64,000 nucleotides of DNA, taken from the NCBI GenBank assembly GCA_013204105.1, contig JABMOM010000032.1:124001-188000 (forward strand). The letters are read 5' to 3'. Positions 55,056 through 63,499 of the stretch are shown in pieces (position 1 is the stretch's first letter; the number at the start of each line of letters is the position of its first letter). The stretch comes from Flavobacteriales bacterium (GTDB lineage: Bacteria; Bacteroidota; Bacteroidia; Flavobacteriales_G; Salibacteraceae). Under the pieces are notes generated by a model. That model saw only the letters and a program-made list of their open reading frames with translations, searched no databases and was not told the DNA's origin. The position numbers and the translations under genes are program-made.

Positions 55056-56114
55056 ATGAAAACACTTACGCTAACATCAATCCTTGCCGGAGCGCTCTCA
55101 ATGATCGCATCCATTGGCTTGGCACAGAGCTACGACTTCGAGTACGAAGCCGCCACATATACAGAACTCACAGGAGCTACTGTCATCGAAGTCCCTGCTG
55201 AAGGGTACTTCTTAGACTTAAACAACGAGAAATTCCTTTGCTTTTCAGAGATCTATCGCGCAAATGGCGATGACGGATTGAAGATCAGTCGTGAGGGTTC
55301 ATTTCAACTTTTAAAAGGTGGAACAAAGGCGACCTTTCTTTTTTCTGGAGGATTTATTCATCGCGATGATACAGAGATTTCCTACCTCATTGAAGGTCAG
55401 AAAAAGGACACAAATCGAGTCATTAAGGTTCAGTATGAAAACGTCGGATTTAACTATGGCGAAGAAGCTGAGTACATGAATTTTCAGTTATGGATCTATC
55501 CAAACACGGGAGACTTTGAAGCGCACGTTGGATCGTTCTTGGTCAACACCAATGGTAGTTCTTACTCCACAGGTGCCTCAGCTTGGGGTCCAGCAACCGG
55601 TGTGATTCGCATGGACACAGCATACAATTTCTTAAACATCATTACCCTGGCGGATAACCCTTCCAACCCAGACATTCGCCGCGGCGATTTTAGACTCTTG
55701 GGTGATACGCCCGTTGAAGGAGCAGTGCTCAAGTTTAAGAATCAAGCTGAAGCAATTGACCACACCATTCCAGGAGACGATGACGACGATGATGGTGATC
55801 AAGGAAATGGTGGCAATCCCATGAATTGGCCAGTTGGTTTGAATGATCGCCCCGAGGCTCCCTTATTGGTGTATGGTTATCCAAACCCTGTTGCTCGCGA
55901 AATTACCTTCGAGTTCAACCATGATTACATCAAGACTGATCCCATTCTTTTCGATGTCATTGCGATGGACGGAAGACGAATCACACAAATTTCAACCAAC
56001 CAAATGTCCGATCAGCAAATTCGATTGAATGTGAGCGATTGGCCATCTGGCATCTACATTTTGGCGGGAAAGGACCATCCCGAACTGTTCTCTCGATTCC
56101 AAGTGGTCCACTAA
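55056..56114 (+). CDS. Secreted protein with type IX (type A) C-terminal sorting domain
   Basis: A 352-residue protein with a signal peptide (cleavage near IGLAQSY), a ~210-residue N-terminal domain of unknown fold (residues 25-240), an Asp/Gly-rich linker (PGDDDDDDGDQGNG) and a type A sorting domain of about 80 residues: VYGYPNPVAREITFEF, MDGRRITQI, LNVSDWPSGIYIL. Such domains are cut off or anchored after passage through SprA (encoded at 36169). The cargo function is unknown. Position M14 of the open frame, 55056, is chosen because it starts the signal peptide. The ~100 bases upstream contain only weak inverted repeats. Confidence 0.85.
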   Translation: MKTLTLTSILAGALSMIASIGLAQSYDFEYEAATYTELTGATVIEVPAEGYFLDLNNEKFLCFSEIYRANGDDGLKISREGSFQLLKGGTKATFLFSGGFIHRDDTEISYLIEGQKKDTNRVIKVQYENVGFNYGEEAEYMNFQLWIYPNTGDFEAHVGSFLVNTNGSSYSTGASAWGPATGVIRMDTAYNFLNIITLADNPSNPDIRRGDFRLLGDTPVEGAVLKFKNQAEAIDHTIPGDDDDDDGDQGNGGNPMNWPVGLNDRPEAPLLVYGYPNPVAREITFEFNHDYIKTDPILFDVIAMDGRRITQISTNQMSDQQIRLNVSDWPSGIYILAGKDHPELFSRFQVVH

Positions 56115-56137
56115 CAGCTAGTAGCGTGGCGTGAATT

Positions 56138-56168
56138 GGTCCTTTCCTTGCGGAAAGGGCCTTTTCTA
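56138..56168 (+). terminator. Rho-independent terminator after the type IX cargo gene
   Basis: A 10-bp stem with one G-T pair (GGTCCTTTCC / GGAAAGGGCC), loop TTGC, then TTTTCTATTTT, 23 bases after the stop codon. Confidence 0.85.
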
Positions 56169-56204
56169 TTTTATCGACATGAAGGTCGTCGTTTTGCTCT
56201 TGTG

Positions 56205-56212
56205 TATACTTG
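56205..56212 (+). promoter_or_regulatory. -7-like box giving a predicted leaderless mRNA (cysQ)
   Basis: TATACTTG (one mismatch from TAnnTTTG) ends 5 bases before the ATG at 56218. It lies inside the possible upstream extension that begins at 56131, so it supports 56218 as the start. Confidence 0.5.
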
Positions 56213-56217
56213 CACCC

Positions 56218-57000
56218 ATGAAATTTGAACGCATCCTGATCGAGGCTTCATTGAAGGCCGGTGAAGAGATCATGAAGGTCTACGCAAGGGAATTTGACGT
56301 AGAAACCAAGGAGGATAACAGTCCACTTACCGAGGCAGACCGCAACAGCCATCTCGCCATCATGGCCTACTTAAAAGATACCGGTATTCCCATCCTAAGC
56401 GAAGAAGGAAAAGAGATGAGCTACGCCGAACGCAAGCATTGGAGCTCGTTCTGGTTGGTAGATCCATTGGATGGAACCAAAGAATTCGTCAAGAAGAATG
56501 GTGAGTTTACGGTCAACATCGCCCTGATTGAAAATGGACTCCCGACGTATGGGATCATTTATGCACCTGTCCTCAAGAAGTTATTTGTCGGGAATGTAGG
56601 TGTCGAAGCATGGGTAGCAGAGGAGGTAGAGCCCAGCACTTCGGTCGATCAGATCTTGAGCGCTAAGACAGCAATTCCTGTGACGAAACCTGAGGTTCCT
56701 TACATCGTAGTTGCAAGTCGCAGCCATTTCAGCCCTGAAACACAAACATTTGTGGATGGACTTAAAGCAGAAAAAGGCGAGATCGATTTCGCTTCTATGG
56801 GCTCTAGTTTGAAGATATGCCTTGTCGCTGAAGGCCTGGCCGATATCTACCCAAGGTTTGGTCCTACCATGGAATGGGATACAGGCGCTGGACACGCCAT
56901 TGCAAAGGCTGCAGGTAAGATGGTCACCGACCATGTTACGGGTGAGGAGATGCGCTATAACAAAGAGAACTTGCTCAACAACTGGTTCATCGTTCAATAA
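56218..57000 (+). CDS. cysQ: 3'(2'),5'-bisphosphate nucleotidase CysQ
   Basis: A 260-residue Mg-dependent phosphatase of the inositol-monophosphatase family that converts PAP to AMP. The metal-site motifs are present: LSEEGKEM, DPLDGTKEF and MEWDTGAGHAI. PAP arises when PAPS is used, so it is functionally linked to cysC-cysD-cysN about 7 kb away. The frame extends upstream to 56131, but that part overlaps the terminator of the previous gene; the -7-like box supports 56218. Confidence 0.93.
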   Translation: MKFERILIEASLKAGEEIMKVYAREFDVETKEDNSPLTEADRNSHLAIMAYLKDTGIPILSEEGKEMSYAERKHWSSFWLVDPLDGTKEFVKKNGEFTVNIALIENGLPTYGIIYAPVLKKLFVGNVGVEAWVAEEVEPSTSVDQILSAKTAIPVTKPEVPYIVVASRSHFSPETQTFVDGLKAEKGEIDFASMGSSLKICLVAEGLADIYPRFGPTMEWDTGAGHAIAKAAGKMVTDHVTGEEMRYNKENLLNNWFIVQ

Positions 57001-57040
57001 GATTTTGTCGTTTTTGATTTTGTTGTTTTCTGGACAAGGT

Positions 57041-57048
57041 TAATTTTG
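57041..57048 (+). promoter_or_regulatory. -7 box of the exported unknown gene
   Basis: TAATTTTG is an exact TAnnTTTG match 25 bases before the ATG at 57074. TTTG at 57013-57016 is a possible but rather distant -33 element. Confidence 0.5.
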
Positions 57049-57073
57049 GCCCAAACCTGAACGATTGACTACT

Positions 57074-57655
57074 ATGAGATTTACCTTGATTGTCGCAATG
57101 GCCCTATTAGTGAGCAGCGCTTATGCTCAAAAAGACCCTGAAGATTTTGATATTGACGGTTTCGTCGTTCTAAAAGAAAATCCGAACGATACTATTTTCG
57201 GAAAGGTAAACGACCGCTCCACCCACCTAATGGAACATACCAACGCCTGGTTAATGCACCCAGACGGTGAAATTCGAAAGCACAAGCGCAAGGATTTGCT
57301 TGCCGTTGGAAAGGGCAACAAGCTCTTCATCGTGAAAGATAAAATTCCGAAAGGCTATGGATCGCAATTGTTGCAAGTAGATGTAAGAGGTGCCATGACA
57401 TGCTATACTTTGCATAATAGTGCTGGTGCCACCTTCTTTCTGATGAAAGAGGGTCAAGAAAAAATGCAAGTCCTGAGGGATATCCCCAAAGGAGCGAATA
57501 GCTTCAAGGACCAAAAGAAAATGGCCAAGTACTTCCTAGACGATCCAGAGATTTACGCTAAGGTGAAGTCAAAAGAATACACGCCAAACCTAGCGCCCGC
57601 CGTCGTGAGAGAATACAACTCAAGGCACGCTGATTCCAGCAACGGATTGCACTAG
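57074..57655 (+). CDS. Exported protein of unknown function
   Basis: A 193-residue protein with a signal peptide (cleavage near SAYAQKD). The mature part begins with a segment of the type GFVVLKENPNDTIFGKV, seen in many uncharacterised Bacteroidota exported proteins that have a beta-rich ~150-residue domain. The C-terminus is charged (KVKSKEYTPNLAPAVVREYN). ATG 57074 is preferred over TTG 57065. I do not recognise a function. It has its own promoter and terminator and appears to be a single-gene unit. Confidence 0.75.
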   Translation: MRFTLIVAMALLVSSAYAQKDPEDFDIDGFVVLKENPNDTIFGKVNDRSTHLMEHTNAWLMHPDGEIRKHKRKDLLAVGKGNKLFIVKDKIPKGYGSQLLQVDVRGAMTCYTLHNSAGATFFLMKEGQEKMQVLRDIPKGANSFKDQKKMAKYFLDDPEIYAKVKSKEYTPNLAPAVVREYNSRHADSSNGLH

Positions 57656-57676
57656 TAACAAGCAAGGATATAGAAG

Positions 57677-57699
57677 AGCCGCCAAGTGCGGCTTTTTTT
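57677..57699 (+). terminator. Rho-independent terminator after the exported unknown gene
   Basis: AGCCGC-CAAGT-GCGGCT followed by T residues to 57699, 21 bases after the stop codon. The T tract overlaps the last codon of the convergent BNR-repeat gene. Confidence 0.88.
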
Positions 57700-58732
57700 A
57701 TTTCCATTCGAGCCGAGCCATTTTGCCATTGCGGCCTGCTGCCCATCCGCTCTTCCCGTTCAGGTCGCAGGTATAATATCCTTCCTCCCCAATGGATTTC
57801 CACGTAAGCCCTCCATCTCTGGTGAGGTCGCTTCCAGTTCTGCCGACCGCTATGGCATATGCCTCGTCGGCTGTGATGGACACGCAAGATCTGTAACCGC
57901 CTGGGTTTTGAACCGTGATCGGAAGCCAGGCTTCCCCATCAATGGAAACGGCGCAATTGGAAGTGGCATTAATGCTGTCGATATAGCTCCCGCCAACGGC
58001 AATGAACGACCTTCCATTCTGCGAACAGATGGAGAATATTCCACTACCAGCTCCACTTTCGATAGGAACGAGGTGTTCTTCCAATAGGTTCCAGGCAAGG
58101 TCAAAGACAAACATCCGACTCTTGGGTCCGCCTCCAGTGGCTATGATTACGTGGCTGTCTGTGACGATGATTCCCGTCCCACTCGCCGCATAGCCGGCTT
58201 CGTTGGAGTCTAATTGGGGGCGAAGTGAATCTTCGACTGCCTTCCAAGATGCGCCGAAATCTTTACTCATCAACAGCGACATTTTGCCGTCGATCGGATC
58301 ACCATAAGCAACGCCGAATCCTGAAGCATTAAAATCAAGCCCATCAAAGAACACCACTTGGTGCGTGTCTTCATAAGCAACCCGCCAAGTCATACCGCCG
58401 TCGGCAGTCCGGTAAATGCTGACGCCATTCCCGGCGCTAATGGCTACAGCATTGTTTCTGTCAAAGCCATGGATGTCACGCAGGTCTTGATCCTCAGCCA
58501 TCGGTACAGAGACTTCTGACCAATGCAATCCATCTGAGCACAAGAGAACCGTGCCCTGCGTGCCGCTGGCCCAGGCAATGCTATCTGATATAAAATGCAT
58601 TCCCCGTAAGTGCGCGGATGTAATCCGTTCCAAGGGAATCCATTCAGGTTCCGTGGGGATTGAAATCTCTTGCTGCTCAGGCCCACATCCTATGAGTAGA
58701 AGTAGGAGCAATAAATGCCATGTGTGCTTCAT
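57698..58732 (-). CDS. BNR/Asp-box repeat lipoprotein
   Basis: A 344-residue lipoprotein (lipobox LIGC, acylated Cys16) with a beta-propeller built of BNR/Asp-box repeats: [31 protein letters not shown] and others. It resembles the Ycf48/sialidase-like propellers that are often called oxidoreductase in databases, but no catalytic residues of a sialidase are visible. The likely location is the outer membrane, perhaps as a binding platform. It is divergent from gmd. Confidence 0.82.
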   Translation of the reverse strand: MKHTWHLLLLLLLIGCGPEQQEISIPTEPEWIPLERITSAHLRGMHFISDSIAWASGTQGTVLLCSDGLHWSEVSVPMAEDQDLRDIHGFDRNNAVAISAGNGVSIYRTADGGMTWRVAYEDTHQVVFFDGLDFNASGFGVAYGDPIDGKMSLLMSKDFGASWKAVEDSLRPQLDSNEAGYAASGTGIIVTDSHVIIATGGGPKSRMFVFDLAWNLLEEHLVPIESGAGSGIFSICSQNGRSFIAVGGSYIDSINATSNCAVSIDGEAWLPITVQNPGGYRSCVSITADEAYAIAVGRTGSDLTRDGGLTWKSIGEEGYYTCDLNGKSGWAAGRNGKMARLEWK

Positions 58733-58736
58733 GGTT

Positions 58737-58744
58737 CAATACTA
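58737..58744 (-). promoter_or_regulatory. Candidate -7 box, possible leaderless mRNA (BNR gene)
   Basis: On the minus strand TAGTATTG (one mismatch from TAnnTTTG) is followed by 4 bases and the ATG at 58732. Confidence 0.38.
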
Positions 58745-58787
58745 CAAAGACTCGTCGATTTTGTATCCAGCTTTTTCACAGGGTACT

Positions 58788-58795
58788 TACCTTCG
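58788..58795 (+). promoter_or_regulatory. -7-like box giving a predicted leaderless mRNA (gmd)
   Basis: TACCTTCG (one mismatch from TAnnTTTG) ends 5 bases before the gmd ATG at 58801. The long in-frame extension that begins at 58720 is thereby unlikely to be translated. Confidence 0.5.
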
Positions 58796-58800
58796 TGCTC

Positions 58801-59889
58801 ATGTCAAAAGTCGCACTGATCACAGGAATTACGGGCCAGGATGGAGCGTACCTGGCTGAATTTCTCTTGAAGAAAGACTATGTGGTTCACGGTATCAAAC
58901 GCCGAAGCAGCCTCTTCAACACGGAAAGGATCGACCACCTCTACCAAGACCCTCACGAGAAGGACCGTCGATTCAAGCTGCATTATGGTGACTTGACTGA
59001 CAGCACCAACTTGATCCGCATCATCCAAGAAACGCAGCCGGATGAAATCTACAACCTCGCAGCACAGAGTCATGTAAAGGTTTCCTTCGAAACACCTGAA
59101 TACACCGCGAATTCGGACGCTGTCGGAACGCTGCGTATCCTGGAAGCGATCCGCATCCTCGGTCGAGTGAAGACGACGAAATTCTACCAAGCATCTACCA
59201 GTGAGTTGTACGGTAAGGTGCAAGAGATTCCACAAAACGAAGAGACGCCTTTCTATCCTAGAAGTCCTTATGGAGTGGCTAAACTTTACGCTTTCTGGAT
59301 ATGCAAGAACTACAGGGAAGCCTATGACATGTTTACCTGTAATGGCATCCTCTTCAACCACGAGTCGCCGCTTCGAGGTGAGACCTTCGTGACGCGCAAG
59401 ATTACACGAGCAGCGGCAAAGTACAAGATGGGCTTGCAGAGCAAGTTGTTTCTCGGAAATTTGGATGCGCAAAGGGATTGGGGACATGCCAAAGATTACG
59501 TGGAAGGAATGTGGCTGATGCTTCAGCAGGACAAACCAGACGACTATGTATTGGCTACCGGCACCACCATTACGGTTCGGGCCTTTGTCGAAATGTCCTT
59601 CAAACACGTCGGTGTTGAATTCGAATGGCAAGGGAGTGGGATAGGCGAAAAAGGAATAGACAAAGCGACCGGTGAAGTAGTCATCGAAATCGACCCAAGC
59701 TATTTCCGTCCAACCGAGGTCGAATTGCTCGTTGGCGATGCTTCAAAGGCCAAGAGGGAGCTAGGCTGGGTGCCTAAGTGCACGGTGGAGGAATTATGCA
59801 GCGAAATGGTCCAAGCCGACCTCGATCGATTCAGTCGAGACAAATACCTCATGGAAGGAGGGCACCGCGTCATCCAAAGCCACGAGTAA
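58801..59889 (+). CDS. gmd: GDP-mannose 4,6-dehydratase
   Basis: A 362-residue short-chain dehydrogenase/reductase that turns GDP-mannose into GDP-4-keto-6-deoxymannose. It has the NADP-binding [17 protein letters not shown], the arginines of [10 protein letters not shown], the active-site [10 protein letters not shown] (YxxxK) and [17 protein letters not shown]. The length and start ([15 protein letters not shown]) are typical, so the ORF start at 58720 is rejected. Its stop overlaps the fcl ATG (TAATG). Confidence 0.96.
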   Translation: MSKVALITGITGQDGAYLAEFLLKKDYVVHGIKRRSSLFNTERIDHLYQDPHEKDRRFKLHYGDLTDSTNLIRIIQETQPDEIYNLAAQSHVKVSFETPEYTANSDAVGTLRILEAIRILGRVKTTKFYQASTSELYGKVQEIPQNEETPFYPRSPYGVAKLYAFWICKNYREAYDMFTCNGILFNHESPLRGETFVTRKITRAAAKYKMGLQSKLFLGNLDAQRDWGHAKDYVEGMWLMLQQDKPDDYVLATGTTITVRAFVEMSFKHVGVEFEWQGSGIGEKGIDKATGEVVIEIDPSYFRPTEVELLVGDASKAKRELGWVPKCTVEELCSEMVQADLDRFSRDKYLMEGGHRVIQSHE

Positions 59890-60833
59890 TGCAAAAAGAG
59901 AGTAAGATCTACGTCGCGGGTCACCGCGGAATGGTGGGTTCGGCGATCGTGAGAAGACTGCAGTCCGATGGTTACAACAACATTGTCACCAGAACCTCGG
60001 CCGAACTCGATTTAAGAAATCAAGCAGCCGTTCAGTCCTTTTTTGCTGCAGAGCAACCGGAGTACGTTTTTATGTCAGCTGCGAAGGTGGGCGGCATCGT
60101 GGCTAACAATACCTATCGCGCTGATTTTATCTATGACAACTTGATGATCGAAGCCAACGTCATCAGGGCCTCCCATGATTTTGATGTGAAGAAAATGCTC
60201 TTCCTCGGTTCGAGTTGTATTTACCCAAAGCTGGCGCCTCAACCACTCAAGGAAGAATACTTACTGGAAGGATATTTGGAACCGACCAACGAACCGTATG
60301 CCATCGCCAAGATCGCCGGTATCAAGCTCAGCGAAGCGTTCCGGGATCAGTACGGCTGCAATTTCATCTCGGCCATGCCTACCAATCTGTATGGCCCCAA
60401 CGACAATTACGACCTCCAAAACTCGCATGTTCTTCCGGCCTTGCTTCGCAAATTCCATGCGGCGGTGCAAGAAGGGAAACAAGAAGTTGAGATTTGGGGA
60501 ACGGGCTCTCCGAAGCGCGAATTTCTTCATGTAGATGACCTCGCAGATGCGTGCTTTTACTTGATGCTGAACTACGATGACAGGGGATTTGTGAATGTCG
60601 GAACAGGGACCGATGTGTCCATAAAGGAGCTCGCTGAAATCGTAGCTCGGGTTACTGGGTTTAAAGGCAGACTTGTCTTCGATACTTCAAAGCCTGACGG
60701 TACCCCCCGGAAATTGATGGATGTAGGCAGACTCCATCGCCTCGGATGGAAGCACCGCATCGACTTGGAAGATGGTGTCAAAGCGGTTTACGAGGGCGTA
60801 AAGGACTCAGAACTGTTCACGGTTTCGGCTTAA
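59889..60833 (+). CDS. fcl: GDP-L-fucose synthase
   Basis: A 314-residue epimerase-reductase that finishes GDP-L-fucose made by Gmd. Motifs: GHRGMVGSAIVRRL (nucleotide binding), FLGSSCIYPKLAPQPLKEEYLL, the active-site Tyr in EPYAIAKIAG, and TNLYGPNDNYDLQNSHVLPA. The ATG is within the TAATG overlap with gmd. The TAA stop is also the first part of the -7-like box of the next gene. Confidence 0.96.
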   Translation: MQKESKIYVAGHRGMVGSAIVRRLQSDGYNNIVTRTSAELDLRNQAAVQSFFAAEQPEYVFMSAAKVGGIVANNTYRADFIYDNLMIEANVIRASHDFDVKKMLFLGSSCIYPKLAPQPLKEEYLLEGYLEPTNEPYAIAKIAGIKLSEAFRDQYGCNFISAMPTNLYGPNDNYDLQNSHVLPALLRKFHAAVQEGKQEVEIWGTGSPKREFLHVDDLADACFYLMLNYDDRGFVNVGTGTDVSIKELAEIVARVTGFKGRLVFDTSKPDGTPRKLMDVGRLHRLGWKHRIDLEDGVKAVYEGVKDSELFTVSA

Positions 60834-60838
60834 CTTCG
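60831..60838 (+). promoter_or_regulatory. -7-like box overlapping the fcl stop codon (RemB-like gene)
   Basis: TAACTTCG contains the fcl TAA stop codon and ends 4 bases before the ATG at 60843, so it could give a leaderless transcript independent of gmd-fcl. One mismatch from TAnnTTTG. Confidence 0.42.
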
Positions 60839-60842
60839 CGCA

Positions 60843-62405
60843 ATGCGAAAGCTCCTCGCCATTCTTTTCTTCACCTTGCTGTATTCCGGGGCATACGCGC
60901 AATTGGGACTTTCTCCATTGAATCCAGAGCACACTGGCATGGTGCGCGACCATCTAGCAGGTGAAAAAGCGGTACGTCAAACGGCATTTTGGCCTTTCTT
61001 AATGGAGCAGTCAACGCTCGAATCCATCTACGATGCCGACACGGAAAAATGGTCGAGAAAGGAGCACAGCTCTTGGGTCATGCGCAAGCTGCGCAATGAA
61101 CACCTGCTGGAGGTAAGTGAAGATGATTTTACGCTTTTCCTGGATGCAGGGTGGAACCTGGAAGCGTCGTATCAAACCGATGATGAAGGTCGTCGCATGT
61201 ACACAAACACCCGAGGCTTACAACTCACCGGCACGGTGGGGAGTCGCGTCTTTTTCGGGTCCAGTTTTTACGAGAATCAGTCGATCTTCCCAAATTACCT
61301 TGACAGCATCGTCTCCAAACGAGGAGGCTTTGACAACAGTGCAGATCCAGAGCGTGGCAGCGTGCCAGGCTTCGGAAGATGGAAGCCTTTCAACACCTCA
61401 GACAGCTACGATTACGATTACACCTTGGGTACGGGTTACGTCGGGGTAGTCTTGAAAGGCCGGTCCTTCGTTCAGCTGGGTCAGGATAAGCAGTTTCTCG
61501 GATACGGATACCGATCGATGTTGCTGTCTGATGCTTCAGCGCCCTATCCCTTTTTACGACTTCATCTCAGTTTCCTTGAGGATAAGTTGACCTACACTAC
61601 GACTTGGGCAGTCTTGCAATCGCTCGAGCGAATCGCCCCGAATTACAACAACAAAGAGGCCTTATTCAGAAGGATGGGAGGGAGATTTTCCTACTTACAC
61701 TTCCAGCCGAAGCATTGGTTGGGCTTGGGTGTTTTCGATGGGACCACATGGACCTGGAGGGCAAATAATCATCCTTCGAGCATTGAGTATTATCTACCGT
61801 ACGGTGGTGTTTACACAGGTAATGGCATCCGCAATCACATGATCGGATTCAACGGTCATGTGCGCCCCATGCAATGGCTTAATGTCTATGGGCAATGGGC
61901 GGTCAACACGAAAACACGCGGTCAAGTAGCTCAATTGGGTACTCGATTTTCAGGTCTGCCGGAAGGCTTTGAATTGATCTTAGAATACAATCACACTGGG
62001 ATAGGGGCCTACTTTACTGGAGAAGGCGATGCGGCAGGAACGATCATAGCAGAACCTTTTCAAAGCGGAACCAATGCCTTGGATTATTACCAGCACAATG
62101 ATCAATCGCTCGCGCACCCTGTCTTGATATCCAATGATGAAATGCTCGTTCGAGTTGCTTATCGATTCAGGGATGTTTTCGTACGAGGAAGCTACCACTA
62201 CGTTGCTAAAATTCCATCGATGATCGACCATTCGCAGGACTACTTCAACTTTGAGCTGGGGTACCAGATCAATCCGAAGAGCAATGCGCAGATCGTTTTG
62301 GGGAACATCAACAGAACAGAGCGCGATGGCGTTCGATCCATGATCGACACGTACACCTATGTCGCCTTCAGAACCAACCTTATTAACCGCTATAGAGACT
62401 ACTAA
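60843..62405 (+). CDS. RemB/Wzi-like outer-membrane beta-barrel protein
   Basis: A 520-residue exported protein with a signal peptide (cleavage near GAYAQLG) and many amphipathic strands. The pattern VRQTAFWPFLMEQ, FVQLGQDKQFLGYGYRSMLLSD and KHWLGLGVFDGTTW agrees with the capsule-assembly Wzi and gliding-protein RemB group; RemB genes in Flavobacterium lie close to polysaccharide genes, as here. It probably binds or anchors surface polysaccharide. The protein is intact. The gene symbol is left blank because RemB and Wzi cannot be separated from the sequence alone. Confidence 0.75.
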   Translation: MRKLLAILFFTLLYSGAYAQLGLSPLNPEHTGMVRDHLAGEKAVRQTAFWPFLMEQSTLESIYDADTEKWSRKEHSSWVMRKLRNEHLLEVSEDDFTLFLDAGWNLEASYQTDDEGRRMYTNTRGLQLTGTVGSRVFFGSSFYENQSIFPNYLDSIVSKRGGFDNSADPERGSVPGFGRWKPFNTSDSYDYDYTLGTGYVGVVLKGRSFVQLGQDKQFLGYGYRSMLLSDASAPYPFLRLHLSFLEDKLTYTTTWAVLQSLERIAPNYNNKEALFRRMGGRFSYLHFQPKHWLGLGVFDGTTWTWRANNHPSSIEYYLPYGGVYTGNGIRNHMIGFNGHVRPMQWLNVYGQWAVNTKTRGQVAQLGTRFSGLPEGFELILEYNHTGIGAYFTGEGDAAGTIIAEPFQSGTNALDYYQHNDQSLAHPVLISNDEMLVRVAYRFRDVFVRGSYHYVAKIPSMIDHSQDYFNFELGYQINPKSNAQIVLGNINRTERDGVRSMIDTYTYVAFRTNLINRYRDY

Positions 62406-62407
62406 CC

Positions 62408-63499
62408 ATGCTTAGCATTGTACTCACATTCGTAACCGCTTTGATCGTTTCAGTGCTCGCTACACCGGCCCTGATTAAGGTGGCCTATCTAAAACGACTG
62501 GTAGATGAGCCAGGCGAGGAGCGGAAGCTGCATTTCCGTCGCATTCCAACCATCGGAGGCATCATCATTTTTGCCGGAACCCTCTTTTCATACTTGATGT
62601 GGTATCCCTTCGAAGAGATGCTTGACGTCGGACAACTGGGGCGTGCACTGAAGGATTTTCAATACATCGGCGCTACCATGATTTTGTTGTTCTTCATCGG
62701 AATCAAGGACGATATCATTGGAACAGCCCCCGTCAAGAAGTTGGTCGGTCACCTGATCGTTGCTTTCATCTTGGTCATCATGGGTGATATCCGAATCACC
62801 AGTATGTATGGCATCTTCGGCATCGAGGACTTACCAGAATGGGGGAGCATCTTCCTTTCAATCCTTACCTATACGGTGATTGTGAATGCGATCAACCTGA
62901 TCGATGGCATTGACGGTTTGGCGGGTGGAGTAGGTCTGATCGCTGCCGTAGCGATGGGCACTTGGTTCTATTACGCGGGCGCCAATGAACATGCGGTACT
63001 GGCCTTTGCACTTGCTGGAAGTTTGATTGGATTCCTGGTATTCAACTTTTCGCCGGCCAAGATATTCATGGGGGATAGCGGTTCGCTGACTATCGGTCTC
63101 ATCCTTTCCATCTTAGCGATCAAACTGATCGAGTTTCCGGTGGAGCGATTGCCCAATGATCTGCTTGGTATTTCCAAGCCTGTATTTGCCATAGCGGCAT
63201 TGGTTTATCCCTTGACGGACACCCTTCGCATCTTTATTTACCGAATCGCTCGGGGGATGTCCCCGTTCGCGGCGGATCGAAACCACATACATCACCGCCT
63301 GCTCGACCTTGGGTTCGGTCATAGAAGAACCGTATTGCTGATTTATTCCACTTCGATTTTCATCATCTTACTTTCTACAAGCATCCAGCTAGACCCAAGC
63401 ATGGCGATGATCGTTACTGCGGCTGTAGCAATTGTCGTGTCCCAGATTCCTGGATTGATCCTCATGCTGAAACGAAAAAGAGAACTGTCCAAAGCGTGA
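62408..63499 (+). CDS. Undecaprenyl-phosphate glycosyl-1-phosphate transferase, WecA/MraY family
   Basis: A 363-residue polytopic enzyme (about ten TM segments) that loads the first sugar phosphate on the lipid carrier. The family motifs are in order: DEPGEERKLHFRRIPTIGG, the Asp pair in GIKDDIIG, NLIDGIDGLAGG, FMGDSGSLTIG and the His-rich DRNHIHHRLLDLG, which marks the WecA/TagO branch. It starts three bases after the RemB-like gene. It probably primes the polysaccharide to which gmd and fcl supply fucose. Confidence 0.93.
   Translation: MLSIVLTFVTALIVSVLATPALIKVAYLKRLVDEPGEERKLHFRRIPTIGGIIIFAGTLFSYLMWYPFEEMLDVGQLGRALKDFQYIGATMILLFFIGIKDDIIGTAPVKKLVGHLIVAFILVIMGDIRITSMYGIFGIEDLPEWGSIFLSILTYTVIVNAINLIDGIDGLAGGVGLIAAVAMGTWFYYAGANEHAVLAFALAGSLIGFLVFNFSPAKIFMGDSGSLTIGLILSILAIKLIEFPVERLPNDLLGISKPVFAIAALVYPLTDTLRIFIYRIARGMSPFAADRNHIHHRLLDLGFGHRRTVLLIYSTSIFIILLSTSIQLDPSMAMIVTAAVAIVVSQIPGLILMLKRKRELSKA

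Noticed and set aside
58804-59631. Reverse-strand open frame of 275 codons over gmd
   Set aside because: It is antisense to a fully conserved gmd and has no recognisable domain or promoter.
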